64,000 nt of DNA. It comes from Hirudinaria manillensis (Eukaryota; Annelida; Clitellata; Hirudinida; Hirudinidae). Positions 34,801 to 46,600 of this stretch are shown here, in pieces. The stretch is from assembly GCA_034509925.1 (NCBI GenBank), contig CM067527.1, forward strand, positions 9,122,501 through 9,186,500, read 5' to 3'. Positions within the stretch are counted from its first letter, which is position 1, and every line of letters begins with the position of its first letter. Under the pieces are notes generated by a model. The model was not told the DNA's origin. It saw nothing but the letters and a program-made list of their open reading frames with translations, and made no database searches. The position numbers and the translations under genes are program-made.

Positions 34801-37105
34801 ACACTGACTTGAAAGCAAAGAAATGGCAATGTTTAACATAGTTAATCCTTGACTATGTTATGTGCAAAATATTTTGGAAATATTGGAAGTCATCTCGTCA
34901 TCCCCAGGATATCCTACTTTTGGAAAAGAGTAGCAATTGGTCAGAAAGCTATTAAAAACCAATTATTCTAACAACAATCAAGTAAATAAATAATTGTTGG
35001 TATAAAAACTATTAAATTCTGCAAATGAGGGGAGGAGGAGTTTAATGCAATGTGGATTTATGCTAATAAAAATTTTAATAAATGAAACAGTCACAAAAGT
35101 TTTTATTGATTTGGTGGCAAAATACTGATTTGAGCAGAGTAGGGGAGATCAAGAAGCATTGCACAACATGTAATTTTTTTATTTTTCTAGACTTCAGTTG
35201 TGTTGCACTCTAAATAAGGTTAAGAACTCCCAAAGTAAGACATCTTTTCACTGTTACAATCATAATCATTAACAACAAACCATCTGGAGCCTTTTTGATC
35301 CTGCATCCCTGTGAGGAAGATCAGCCACTTCGATCATGCCAGCAAGAACTTGTTTTTGACGGAGTTTCAAAAAAGTTGATATGGCCAGATCAGAGTTTTC
35401 AGTAAATCTAAACTCTCTCTTCACTTTATTTTCCTCAGCCTGGATTTTAATTCACTTACTCATCAGTCTCTTAATCAAAAATAGTTAAGAACATGACTCG
35501 AATAATTTATGTTAACTCGATAACATGATGATCGGATAATAAACATTTATTAAATTATAATTAATTAGAATATTAAAATATCACATGCATCATTGAACAT
35601 TACCCTCTTGCAAATAATGTAACTCATGTTGAAGATTAGTCACTTTGAAGGCAATATAAATAATTAAGACTGAACTAAAGCACAAATCAATTGACACAAA
35701 AAGATTGAAACAGCAATCACTTTAGGTTAAAATTATTATCATTATTAAAAGAAAGACATAGAATTTCTGATAAAGATAATAACAAATATTTATAAAAAAC
35801 CTTTCCATGCTTTATGGCACCAGTCTGTATGGAAATTCTGAATGAAACATTTTTGCTTGAATGGTCATGGAAGACATTGCAAATGTTATTTGCCCTTGAA
35901 GCATGCAACTCAAGAACTGAGAATAATTTAGTTCCCTGTGTTTGTCCTTTACTCTGCCAATTCAATAAATTCAATAATACTTGTCAATATTCTATTCATA
36001 ATGTTATACATTGATGATTAAATGTTGCAATTATTCATAAAATTTTATTCTGGTTGTTATTGGTTGTCCGGAATTGAAAAAAGGTGCTCTTAACAAGATA
36101 ATAAGAGTTTATAAGTAGCAATGAACTCAATGAACTCAAAGAAAGCAGTTAACCTTTCAGTGTAATAAATTATATTCATTTTTAAACTTTCATTATTTCT
36201 CTAATAAACTGTATAATCAAAGAATATAAACAAATTTTAAACAACTTGATATTAAGTAAATATCAGTTTGGCAAAAGAGAAGGCAAATTAAAACAAATCT
36301 GAATTAATTAAATAGGGCTTCAAAGTGAAAATATTATAGATTATAACTCAAAAAATAATCATATATTAAATGGATATTTAATTAAATATAATGTAAACAA
36401 TGAGAAGAAACATATTGCTTTACATAAATAGCTCAAGACTTACTAAGAAGCAACCATGTTCTAAAACTTCATAACTGTTCTCATCAAAATGTGGAATGTT
36501 TTCATCGCCATCTATCCATACTTTCAGGATATTTGAATTGATGTGCTTGGCTTCAACACCTTCCAAAAAAAATAACAAAATGATGTTACACAAGTATTCA
36601 TTTTAAATATCCTTTAAATTTATTTTAATGATTTTAAAATCAATTGATTAACACCAATAAAACAAAATCAGGCACTTGATTGTATGGATATGATGCCTTT
36701 ATTAAATTGTTCAGTAGATGCATCTGAAACTATCTTGTAATTTTTTACATCCAAAGTCTTTCTTTCACTGATGCAATCATAAAGATAGTCAACTGACACA
36801 ACTGGGATGTTATTTTTTATGGCTAGTCTGCATTTATATGAATTTTCGGAGTTTTTTATGTTGGTAACCAGAAGATTGCACTGTTATTGAAAAAAAAATT
36901 AAGGTAAAAATATTTCACAATAAATCAGATTACTAATTACATAGTTTAAAGGGCTGCTGATAATTCGAAAGCATACCTGTTTATTCACGACAAACGAGAA
37001 TTGCCCGCCGTTACTAGTGATCAGTTTTTTTATTTCATCTTTCTTCTTAAAACCTGTGCAATAATCTAAATCTAGAGCAACGACAAGACCGTCAAAAGTT
37101 GCCAT
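19860..37105 (-). CDS. PARP4: Vault poly(ADP-ribose) polymerase (PARP4/vPARP), 39 exons, about 1833 aa
   Basis: Mono/poly-ADP-ribosyltransferase of vault ribonucleoprotein particles. Exons: 37105-36977, 36880-36676, 36559-36444, 35953-35801, 35439-35281, 34162-34025, 33902-33723, 33459-33302, 33158-33015, 32840-32742, 32533-32350, 31906-31735, 31288-31152, 30902-30669, 30542-30378, 30093-29971, 29638-29504, 28993-28804, 28675-28602, 28473-28286, 27862-27768, 27602-27430, 27170-27090, 26918-26838, 26177-26076, 25841-25746, 25622-25391, 24942-24799, 24358-23931, 23740-23632, 23419-23396, 23217-23182, 22765-22487, 22355-22323, 22159-22124, 21949-21914, 21253-21210, 20668-20554, 20134-19860. The sum is 5502 nt, all in phase.

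Domains: BRCT (about 1-110), helical PARP-regulatory region, PARP fold (about 413-600; His448, Tyr488 in GGGIYFADST, Glu558 in DDEYVIY), VIT (FPLDEDAAVYGFEAFI), vWA with MIDAS DQSNS at 902, ELLAKNSVDFLPYLTW, acidic and Pro-rich parts, and the C-terminal INT. Order and length match human PARP4 (1724 aa). I preferred Met 37105 over the in-frame Met at 37168 because it aligns with the start of the BRCT domain. Introns after 28602 and 25746 start with GC. Confidence 0.93.
21349..21640 (-). pseudogene. Broken extra copy of the PARP4 INT last exon
   Basis: It lies in the PARP4 intron between the last mini-exon and the 44-nt INT exon. The peptide MDLARIFATLMVFATIW is nearly the same as MDLARFFATLMVFAIIG of the true last exon (20134-19860). 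The bases just upstream match that exon too but carry length changes that break the frame. Downstream it diverges and reaches a possible donor (AAAA before GTATAA near 21370), so use as an alternative first exon for an INT isoform cannot be excluded. I read it as a duplicated exon remnant. Confidence 0.6.
21735..22360 (-). repeat. Segmental duplication copy A with three mini-exons
   Basis: About 600 bp matching copy B (22995-23595) in the same orientation and order: a CAT-repeat edge, shared intronic text, then mini-exons at 21949-21914, 22159-22124 and 22355-22323. The intronic parts, such as the sequence around 21841-21912, are as well conserved as the exons. The two copies sit either side of the Pro-rich exon. 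Confidence 0.8.
21914..23419 (-). other. Phase-1 mini-exon array in PARP4
   Basis: Five tiny exons (24, 36, 33, 36 and 36 nt) at 23419-23396, 23217-23182, 22355-22323, 22159-22124 and 21949-21914. Each starts after a TTTAG acceptor and ends at a GTGAGG or GTAAGA donor. Each starts and ends in phase 1, so each can be skipped or added without a frame change. They encode related peptides: ELPVYGSP, EVPVKVSLRSS and EVPVKSIKFGSP form one type; ADRLSRNAVLPSS and ALQADGIAVRSS the other. Exon use is predicted from splice sites and phase only. Confidence 0.65.
22995..23595 (-). repeat. Segmental duplication copy B with two mini-exons and one lost
   Basis: Partner of copy A about 1.25 kb away. It keeps mini-exons at 23419-23396 and 23217-23182. 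At about 23560-23590, where copy A has its third mini-exon donor, copy B reads a changed sequence without a GT donor, so that exon seems lost. Confidence 0.75.
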
Positions 37106-37636
37106 ATTCGAAATCCAATTCATTGCCTTAGGAAAAACCCTCAACTTCCATTTGCAAACATTGCACAATCAGCTGTAATTATATAGTCATTAAGGACGCT
37201 AGTTAAGTGTGACTGGTTAAAAAACCAATTACACTCGTGAAAGCATGAATAAGTGGAAATAAAATCGTATACATAATTCAATGCACATATTTTTCCCTAC
37301 CTTTCAAAGGATGTTACTTAAATTTGCCTGGTTAAAAAACAATTAGAATTATGAAAGTATGAATAATTAGAAATAGACTAGAATACATAATTGAGTGACT
37401 TATTTTTATAAGTTTCAAAACGGTAACGGTAAAATAGTTTTAAACAATTTTATAAGGTTATTTAAATATTTCAAAATAAATTACTTAATAAAATGTTAAA
37501 TTAGGAAATAAATTAAAGAAGTGTTACGCTCTATCATTTTATCAGTACGCCATGTTTGTTTTAATTTATTATTACATTGGCCTCTGGATTGTCTTGTTAG
37601 CGATTTCTCGGCATTTGTAAAGTAATAGTCGTAAAA
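37106..37636. promoter_or_regulatory. Divergent intergenic region PARP4 / SCAF
   Basis: 531 bp between the PARP4 start Met (minus) and the SCAF4/8 start Met (plus). There is room for little more than two 5' UTRs and one shared promoter region. No TATA box or known motif stands out. Two similar A/T-rich segments at 37205-37255 and 37325-37385 (both containing GGTTAAAAAACAATTA-like text) form an imperfect direct repeat. Confidence 0.45.
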
Positions 37637-40600
37637 ATGGATGACGTAAAGGAATTTAGCAATGAGGTTGGAAAAGCGTGAATTCTGTTTTCTCCTCGAA
37701 TGTGTCGATGTGCACTCGAGAGATTTTCATTAAGAAATACTTGCACATAAACTTCACTTTAATTTCCTTGTAAACAATAATCGATGATCAACTTCATAAC
37801 GACGTTGGCAGTACCTCATTACTGGCCCTATTGTGACGCTTCTTTTTATATTTTAGCTAAACTCATTGTACAATGTAAAACCTCCGATATCCAGAGCAAA
37901 AATGACCAGCATCACTCGACTAGCACTCAAATCATTGAAGCATTACAAACATGTGGTGCAAAGTATTGAGAAATTCATACACAAAGTGGGTCCAATTATT
38001 ATTTCTTTTAAGCCTAAGTCTCTTAGAAGTGATAATTATGACCATTATTTTGGTGAACGTTTTTGGTTTAAATGGCTGATTTTTTAAGCTTTGTATTTCT
38101 CAAGAAATATAAGGTTGTTTATATGCATGCATTAGCTTCAAGTTATGTTGAACCCTGCAACAGGTTCTAAGTTTTTCCAATTTGATGGCATAGCATGTGA
38201 ATTTTCATGCATAGCCATTGTCATAGCATGTCATTAAATCATTGTGACTTTATACAGTAACATTTAAAGACTGTTTTCCATGTTGCTAACGACTCATAAG
38301 TTGGAGTGAATGAAGATCATGTTTATAAATTTTTAATTTGAACAGTGTCAGGCAGAATACAAATTGCCAGGTCTCTATGTAATAGACTCCATTGTGAGAC
38401 AGTCCAGACATCAGTTTGGAGCTGACAAAGATCCATTTGCAGGGAGGTTCTCTAGGAATATTGCAGTCACATTTCATGATCTCCTTACCTGTTCTTCTCA
38501 GGAAATTGTTAGTACCCATAAATAATTAATAGTAATGATAGGTATAATAATTTGACCCATTTATTTATGTTAATTGTTTTCAAATATTTATGATTTTTAT
38601 ACATATTCATTAGAAGTACCAGTGTAACTTGTCGTTCAACTGGTTTTTGCTTTTGCTTTTGTTGAAGTGTTTAATTTCATATTTATGTTTTCATTAAAAA
38701 AATAACATATGCCCACAATCCAATGTTACTATAAACAAATAAATTTATAAATATACTGATACATTGGAGTGCAGCCTACACATCACATTTGTTTAAAAAC
38801 AAAATAATGTTACCCTTTTAATGTCAATCTTGCCTTAAATGACCTTTTTTCATATTTGAATTTAATATGGCATGATGTCTACTCTCTTTTTTTTTATGAA
38901 GATGGAATTAAATTATTAACTTTTGAATTTTAAATTCCTTATCAAATTCACTGAAATGTTTGTTTATGCTATTGTGCATTAATGTAAATATACTTAAATT
39001 AAATTGGTAACTGTATTGATTACACTTGTGTAATTTATCTTTCAGTGCAAGATTGTTCGGGTGCTGAACCTGTGGCAAAAAAACAACATGTTTCCTTCCC
39101 AAATCATTCAACCTCTCCTTGACATGGCAGCTAATCCTAACAGTCACGAAGTCTACATGGAAGGTGATTCTGGGACAATTTCTATTAATCAAGCCTAATT
39201 TAATAATAATAATAATACACCACTTATAAAGCTAGCTGCTTGCAATATTTTCTTTAATGACCACATATGACTGTAATGATATACAAGTAATGAAGCATTA
39301 TAGAAAAGTAAATTGGGTTATGTTGAAAAGAAACTTCGAAGGGTCATTTTCTAATTGGCTTGAAGTAATAAGTCATTAACTTATTAATTATTTATGTAAT
39401 AATTGCAGGGTGTTCAACATTACCAATATTGTATTTTTTTTGTTTTTGATATGAGATCATATTTTCAATAAATTATAAAGTAAAAGTGAATGGATCACAT
39501 GTTAAAGCCTTGTTTTGGTAATATTGGCCTTCTAATTTAGTCAGATGGTTATGTAACTCAGAATGCAATGACATTTGTAATAATATTTTATGTTCATAAT
39601 CCAGTTTTCAACAACTGCCCATGGAGAGTAGTAGTCGTTGTAAATGATTACAAAATGGTCTTAAGCAACTAATAGGAGTTCTACATAATATTGCCAATTT
39701 ATCTATCTATTTATTTCTTTCTATCATTAACTACATATTCATCATCAACTTGGGGCATTTTATTGATGCACAAATTATCAGTGTTATTGATTTTAATTTT
39801 GATTTGATCCAATACTAGATTTAAATATAATTTAATTGCTTTTAATTAACATGTTTTACATGTTATAAACTGCATATTTATTAAAAGTTTATCAACATTT
39901 GCAGCCCAAAAATCAATACAGCAAGTGACAGGTCTACAACCTTCATCTGTTCAGCAAAATACTCAAATGAAGTCGTTCAACGAGATGCCCTCGACCTCCG
40001 ACGTCTCGGGGGAGATGAACTCGCAGTCGGCAGATCTTCTCAAGGCTCTGTCCAGTCAGGTGAGTTGGCGTAGATGCCATTTGTTCATTTCTAGATTTTT
40101 GGGTCAATGTTGGATGTTTGTTTTCCTAGAGCGCTGTGTGCAAGATTTAATGAGTCTTTGTGGACAATTATTTGATTATCTTGTATTTTAATTAATGAAT
40201 TATTTCAATGGAGGATGATGTGACAATGGTTTGTTATGTGTGTAACTTTAGTTCGATATCAAATTTTGAAATTTATAAAGTAGAAATGTAGAATTTGCAA
40301 AGTAGAAATGCTAATTTTGTGGACATGCTATTAATTCTGATTTAACAAATCAGGAATCTATTTATCAAGAAGTCATCTTTTGTCTTAGCATTATTCTCTG
40401 AAATCATAGAAGATAGTATACCTAACCAATTACAATAGATGATTACAGAAAATGAATCTTTGCTTTTTGGAAGAACTTATGTTGCCTAATAGTTTGCTAA
40501 TGTAAGACATGCAAGTAGTTTATGCATTACTTATTGTTTAATGCAATTTCATTAGGAGTCATTATAATATTACATTACATCATTTTTGTTTTCATCTTTA

Positions 40601-43600
40601 GCTGTTGCTACCCCTCTTTACCAACCCACAACTGTACCTGCAACTACTCCAACAACAACTGCTAGTCCAACAGGCCACAAACAGTGGCATGATGTCCGAC
40701 CTTCAGCATCCGTTCGTGCCACAAATCGACAGCAATCTCATGGCTCAAATTCAAGCCCTGACGGCAGCTCTCATGGCCCGCATCGGGGCCCCCCAGCAAC
40801 AACCGCAAATAAATCAACAAACCTCCGTCAGTGCAGCTGCAGCAACTGCCGGCGTCACGTCGAACCTCGACACGACCACAGATTCACTGCAGTCGTCCGA
40901 TTTCCATGGAGATTTTACCTCTCCTATCTTCGCTAACAAAGTTTGTGCTTATACTATTTGAAATGCATTGTTATATAAATATCATTCATGAAGTTCAAAT
41001 ATTAAATAAATATTTTAGGGGGATTGTTACAGATAACAAGTCCAAATTTATTAGAAACATATATTAGTATGTAGTAGTAGTATTTTTATGGTCTAAATTA
41101 GAAGTGAGAGAAATTCATTCGAACAAGCCAGGAATTGAAAATCGGAGACATGCGAGTAGTTTGGGAATGCTTTCTTCATTCATTGGAGCTCACATAAATT
41201 CTGAACAGCAAATGAAGCAGATGCAGTTCCAAACATAGCCATTTTATCAACTTATATTTTGTGCATTTAACAACTTTATGTATTTGTCACATCAAATCAG
41301 AAATTGTCTCCCAGGAGTTTAATTCTTGTTTGCTTGAGAGAATTTCATTGAACTTGTGACTTAAGTATTTGACTTTCCTTAGAATGATATTTGTATGATC
41401 TTTGATGTGCAGGAATTAATTTAACAATTATTATTATTATTAAATATAATATATAAAAAAATATTGATTGCCTGATTAATTTAAAGCAGAAGGCAGGATT
41501 GAGTGACATCATGAGTGACATTGAAGATGACAAAGTAGCTGACCAGATGAGTATTAGCTCTATTTCCACTCCTGCGTTAGTCAATCACTACATTTCAATT
41601 AGTTATTATTATATCTGTCATCTTTGAACACAATTAACACCTTATCAATAATTTACTATATAGCAATAACATAGTGAACATTTCCATAAAATGGGTACCA
41701 TTTGTATGAGGCATGGATTACGTATGGGTGAATCCATTTTAGCATAAACACCACCGAAGTTCCCGACGGTGGTCTCGGATTGGGCACCGGTCCTGCTTAT
41801 TCGCCATCTGCCGACCATGCCGACAGTGGGCAACTGGTGACTTCATCTACACAACATGTCATTTCGTCCGAACCAACCGCCAAGGCAATCTCAGTGACAG
41901 ATACTCCTCTCCTTTCTTCTTGCACACCTTCAGTCCATCCCGAAACATCTGCAGCTCCTAGGCCATCAATGACTCACAGTGCTAATGCAGATATCTCTGC
42001 ACCAAAGGCTCAGAAAAATAACTACACTCTTTTTTCTCCCGTTTCTCCAATAAATTCAGTCCCTAACTCTCCATCTGAAGAATCAGGAACGCCTGTCTTA
42101 GATGAAATTCCATTTTCAAAAATTGTTCAGGATAGTGACATGATGATTGGAGAGGAAGAAAAAAAGAGTTCATTTGTTGAAGAGGTTTGTTTAAGATTTT
42201 GTGATGATCTAAAGAACTTCATAATTTGGTTTAAAAATGAAATAATAATGAGAGAGTAGGAAAGATGATTCCAGTTAAAATTTCATTTAGGAAGCCGAGG
42301 GCAATGGCGACCAGTTGCCATCCAACGACATGGAAGTCCTCGATGAAATCCAAACTCCAGAGGAGGGAGAAATTCTTGCCAATGAAATGGAGGCTGGTGA
42401 GCTCGACTACGTAGATTATTCAACCACAAAAGATAGACACAAAAGAAAAAGGTCTAAAAGAAGCAAGGACAAAAGGGAAAAGTCAAAGGTCGCGAGCTCG
42501 GACAGGAGACTCGAAAGTAGTAGGAGACGTGCCGATTCTAAATTTGGGTCGTTATTGAAGAGCAGAAAAGAAGCAAAGGCAATGACAGGAAAGAAGGAGA
42601 AGGAAAGTAAAAAAAAGAGAAAGAGACACAAAGAGAGGACGAGTACGATTGAGGGACGGGCGGATATAGATATGGGTAAGGTGTCCAGAAGGAGCAGCAT
42701 CTCGTTGGCTGACCAGACGCTCGTGGTGGAGGATGAACCGAGACGATATTTTGTGGTGCTGGACGAGTTGCCCGAACCTTCCCGTCATGATCTCAAAAAG
42801 TCAAAGAGGAAGAGGTCTCGAAGTCCCGAGTTGGCCACGGTTTACCCGAGTACGCGAATGTCCAGGAAGGATTTGTTCGCAACGAGGGAGAACGAGGAAC
42901 GTTCACATGACAGGCACGAGGAGAAGAGACACAGAGTGGAAAGCGTTGATGATGTGGTGAAGAGTAAGAGGAGAAGACACTCTAAGGAAGAGTCGCACGG
43001 GTTGGTTTCAATCGTTCATCACTTCATCAATCACTTATTCTTTAGGCTTAATGTTTGTTCTATAAAGAATTCTATAAAGAAAATGTTCTATGCTGTTGAA
43101 TTGCTGGAGGCTGTAAATGCTGTGCTTAAAGCAAGATGATCAACTTTTTGGATGTAACAACCTTATTAAAAACACAAAGAAATGCAACACAATAATTATA
43201 TATTTGAATATTTGCACTATGTACAGAAATGAAGTGTTTATTTAAGAAGTAATGCATGAATTTGCATTGCTTAGTTACAACTGTTTGACATGAATTTGCA
43301 TTGCTTAGTTACAACTGTTTGACATGAATTTTAGACATTGCTCTATTAACACTAATTCTAATTTTCTTAAAAAAGAAATGACAAACTGAAAAGAATTCCC
43401 TCATCAATCGATCAAGCCTATCTGAACCCTTCCTCGCTTGTTGTTCCCAATGGTCCTTCCTCTCATCATCATGCATCAACCTCAAAGAAGGCCAGGTCGA
43501 AATCCTCACGAAATAGAAGCCCAAGAAATGAGTCGAAGAATAAGGGTTCCAAGGACAAAACACATGAATCTTTAAAGACGGGGAAATCTACCGTTAAAAA

Positions 43601-46600
43601 TAGGATATACAGAGCCAAGTCGATATCGGCGGAACCAATTCCCTCTACGGATAGGAGGTCTAGGTCGAGGTCAAAGAAGAAAAAAAGCGCTCAGAGGTCA
43701 GTCACCTACAAAAGTTCAAAACACAGCCCTGTTAAGCAGAGAGAAAGATCAAACTCTCATAAAAAGGAGGAGAAATCCAAATCGAGTCACAAATCTGAAG
43801 AGGCAAAAGGGTCGAAAAATGATAGATCCAAGTAAGTCCAAAGGCATTTATAATGTAGATAACTTTGTGGTTCAAGATGTGCATCTGTATTTATCAATAT
43901 CTTATCTATTGATTGTTTTTAGACAGGAAAATAAAATATTACCTTTATTCTAAATATTATTTGTTAAATTGCTAGAGTTGAAAAGGACAAAGATTCAAAA
44001 AAACATTCAAAGTCATCGACTTCTTCGTCAACGGGAGGCAACAAGGAGGATGCACCAAAGAAAGATAAATTCTGCTTCCCACCTATCAAAGATAATCATG
44101 CTTGTGGTTTGTGAATCTTTGGTTTGTTTGATATGAACAATTTTTTTAAGTCCTTGTGGTCTCTAAACAGAACATTTATTCACAAGTGCCAAAAAAAGTA
44201 AATTACCATAGATTTATTCTATTTGTTTGGGTTGAATATTAATAAATTGGCATTATAAAGGAGATTCATAAGTATATCATCATCTATTTTTTTGTAGTGT
44301 GCAGTACCACATTGTGGATTGGGCCAATTGGTCGACATACCAAGAAGGATGAACTGAAGAAGGAGTTGAATAAATATTCCAAACCGACTCTGATCGATGT
44401 GAGTTGCGCAGTTTGTTTACTCGTGGGCATGAAATAAGTTCACTTAATAAATGTGATGTTGTGATTCAGTAGGTAATTTATTGCAAGAATATTTCAGGTG
44501 GTGACAAAGCAGTCGTGCGTCCATGTGGCATTTGAGACCAGGAAAGAAGCTTCTGACCTCATGAGTGCTCTTAATGGCACAACCCTGTGTGGCAAAACTG
44601 TCAAGGTTTGCATCTCATGATACTAATTCAGCCAGTTAATGACACTTTCTAGGACTTGAACTTGGTATCCGATGCCTACATGAATCTCTTGTGACCTCTA
44701 CAACATTCACACTATATGTTTTACTTAATTTCTGAGTCAATAATGTTAATGATGATGCATAATAATTTCTCGTAGGTTACATGGGCACCAGGCAGTGGTA
44801 TCAAGCAATCCAAGTTTTTGAAGCGATGGGATGCTGAATTAGGAGCCACTTACATACCATGGGATAAACTTCCTTATAATACGGAGGCCATTACACAGGG
44901 TGGTGTCTTGGACACTAATAGTATGCCCCCACAGGTCTTGAGTGAATCTGCCAAAGGTTAGTTTTAAGAATTTTTTAAAATTATTTTATTTAACAGTAGA
45001 GGAGGTGTTTTTGGTATTTTCTGTAGAATGTCTTATTTAATAGTAACAATTTGGATAAATGTTGATAATGCATTGTGATTCATCAGAAAAGGAAAGCCTT
45101 ACTAAGAAAAATTCAAGCAGTGTTTGCTTGGTTTCCCTTGATTTGGGTGTTGAAAATGAGCAGTGCAGTCCAATCAAAGCATCTAAGAAGAAAAAAGGTA
45201 GAAATTGTCACTTGCTACAATTTTTTAAGGGGACGATCAGATGTATAAATCTTAAATAGTGAAGATAATTTTAAAATATTTTTGCTTAGCTTCAACACAA
45301 CTTTCCAACAATAATTTCACTCATTATCATTGAATTAACAAGTGAAGAAATCCTTAATCCTAGGTGAAGATAGTGACTGCAGACTCTCTGAGATCCTGCT
45401 ACCCCAGGAAACCACAGATAAAGAGTCAACTGAAAATGAAATTTTGACAAGTCAAGGTAAAGAGTTGGATAGAGTTGGAAGAACCGAGGAAGATTTATCA
45501 TCCATATCTCTACCACCACTTCCACCCCCTCCACCACCACCAGTCATTGAAGTATTTGTCTCTGAAAGTTTGCCTGAAGTAGCTACATTAATGAAAGACT
45601 CCCCATTTGAGCATGAAACCATTGTGGTCCAGGATGAAATCACTGATGATTTGATCTCTAACAAAATTCTTGAAGTTGAAGCAATCCATTCAACATTGGT
45701 TCCAGAGGATTTAAAAGATGAATCAGAAAAAGAGAGCAACAAAACAATCAGTGCAAACAAATTCTCTTTTTCAATTGAAAATCATAATAGCAATAGTGAA
45801 AAAAATGATTTATTGAAGAAAAGGACAGACTTAGAAAGTGAAATTGACATCAATTCCAATAGTAAAAGCTCTGAGCTGATGGCTGCTGATGATATACAAT
45901 CTTCTGAGAGTGTAACTGCCAAGATAGGCATTGAGAAAAAAGCTGGTAAAATTAGTAAGCCCGAAATTTTAAAGGGAAAGATAAAGTTTGGTGTCATAAG
46001 TGCATTCAGTGGATGGGCCAATAAGCAAAAATTGTCTGCAGCTACGCAGCCGGTCACGACCAGTGCCGAGGAGAAGCAAAAGGACGCAAGAATTCTTTAC
46101 GAAGCACTCATGGAAAAAATTAATTCTAAAGCATCAAAAGCCGACCAAAAGTCTGATAGCTCGAGCCTAGCAGTGAATTTTGATGAGGATTTCTTGAGTA
46201 CCATTAAGGTTCCTTCTCCAAAACCCACATTGGCAGAAGCATCCAAAGTTCATGAGAACAAATCTGGAAGCATGAGTGAAGTATATGATCCATTTGAAAA
46301 TTATTCTGACTCTGGAGATAATTCACCAGTGAATAAAGCCCTTCCTTCATCTCAAAGCAATCAGTTGCCAAACATAGGCCTTTCTCAGATTCCCATTGTT
46401 AATTCTTCTGTTCAGAGTCTCATGTTCCCCCAAAGTTTTGGATTTAATCAAGGTCTATTTCCTTCTGCAAACAATCTTAATATGCCACCACCTTACCACC
46501 AGCCACCTCATCAAAATGCCACTCTTAGCCATCCTCCTATACCCATGCAGGATATTGTTCCTGCAATGTCTATACCTATGGCAATGCCTCTGCCAAATTC

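Noticed and set aside
42416-42788. Minus-strand frames rich in Leu and Ser opposite the SCAF RS-like region
   Set aside because: They are mirror frames of the Lys/Arg/Ser-rich exon 9.
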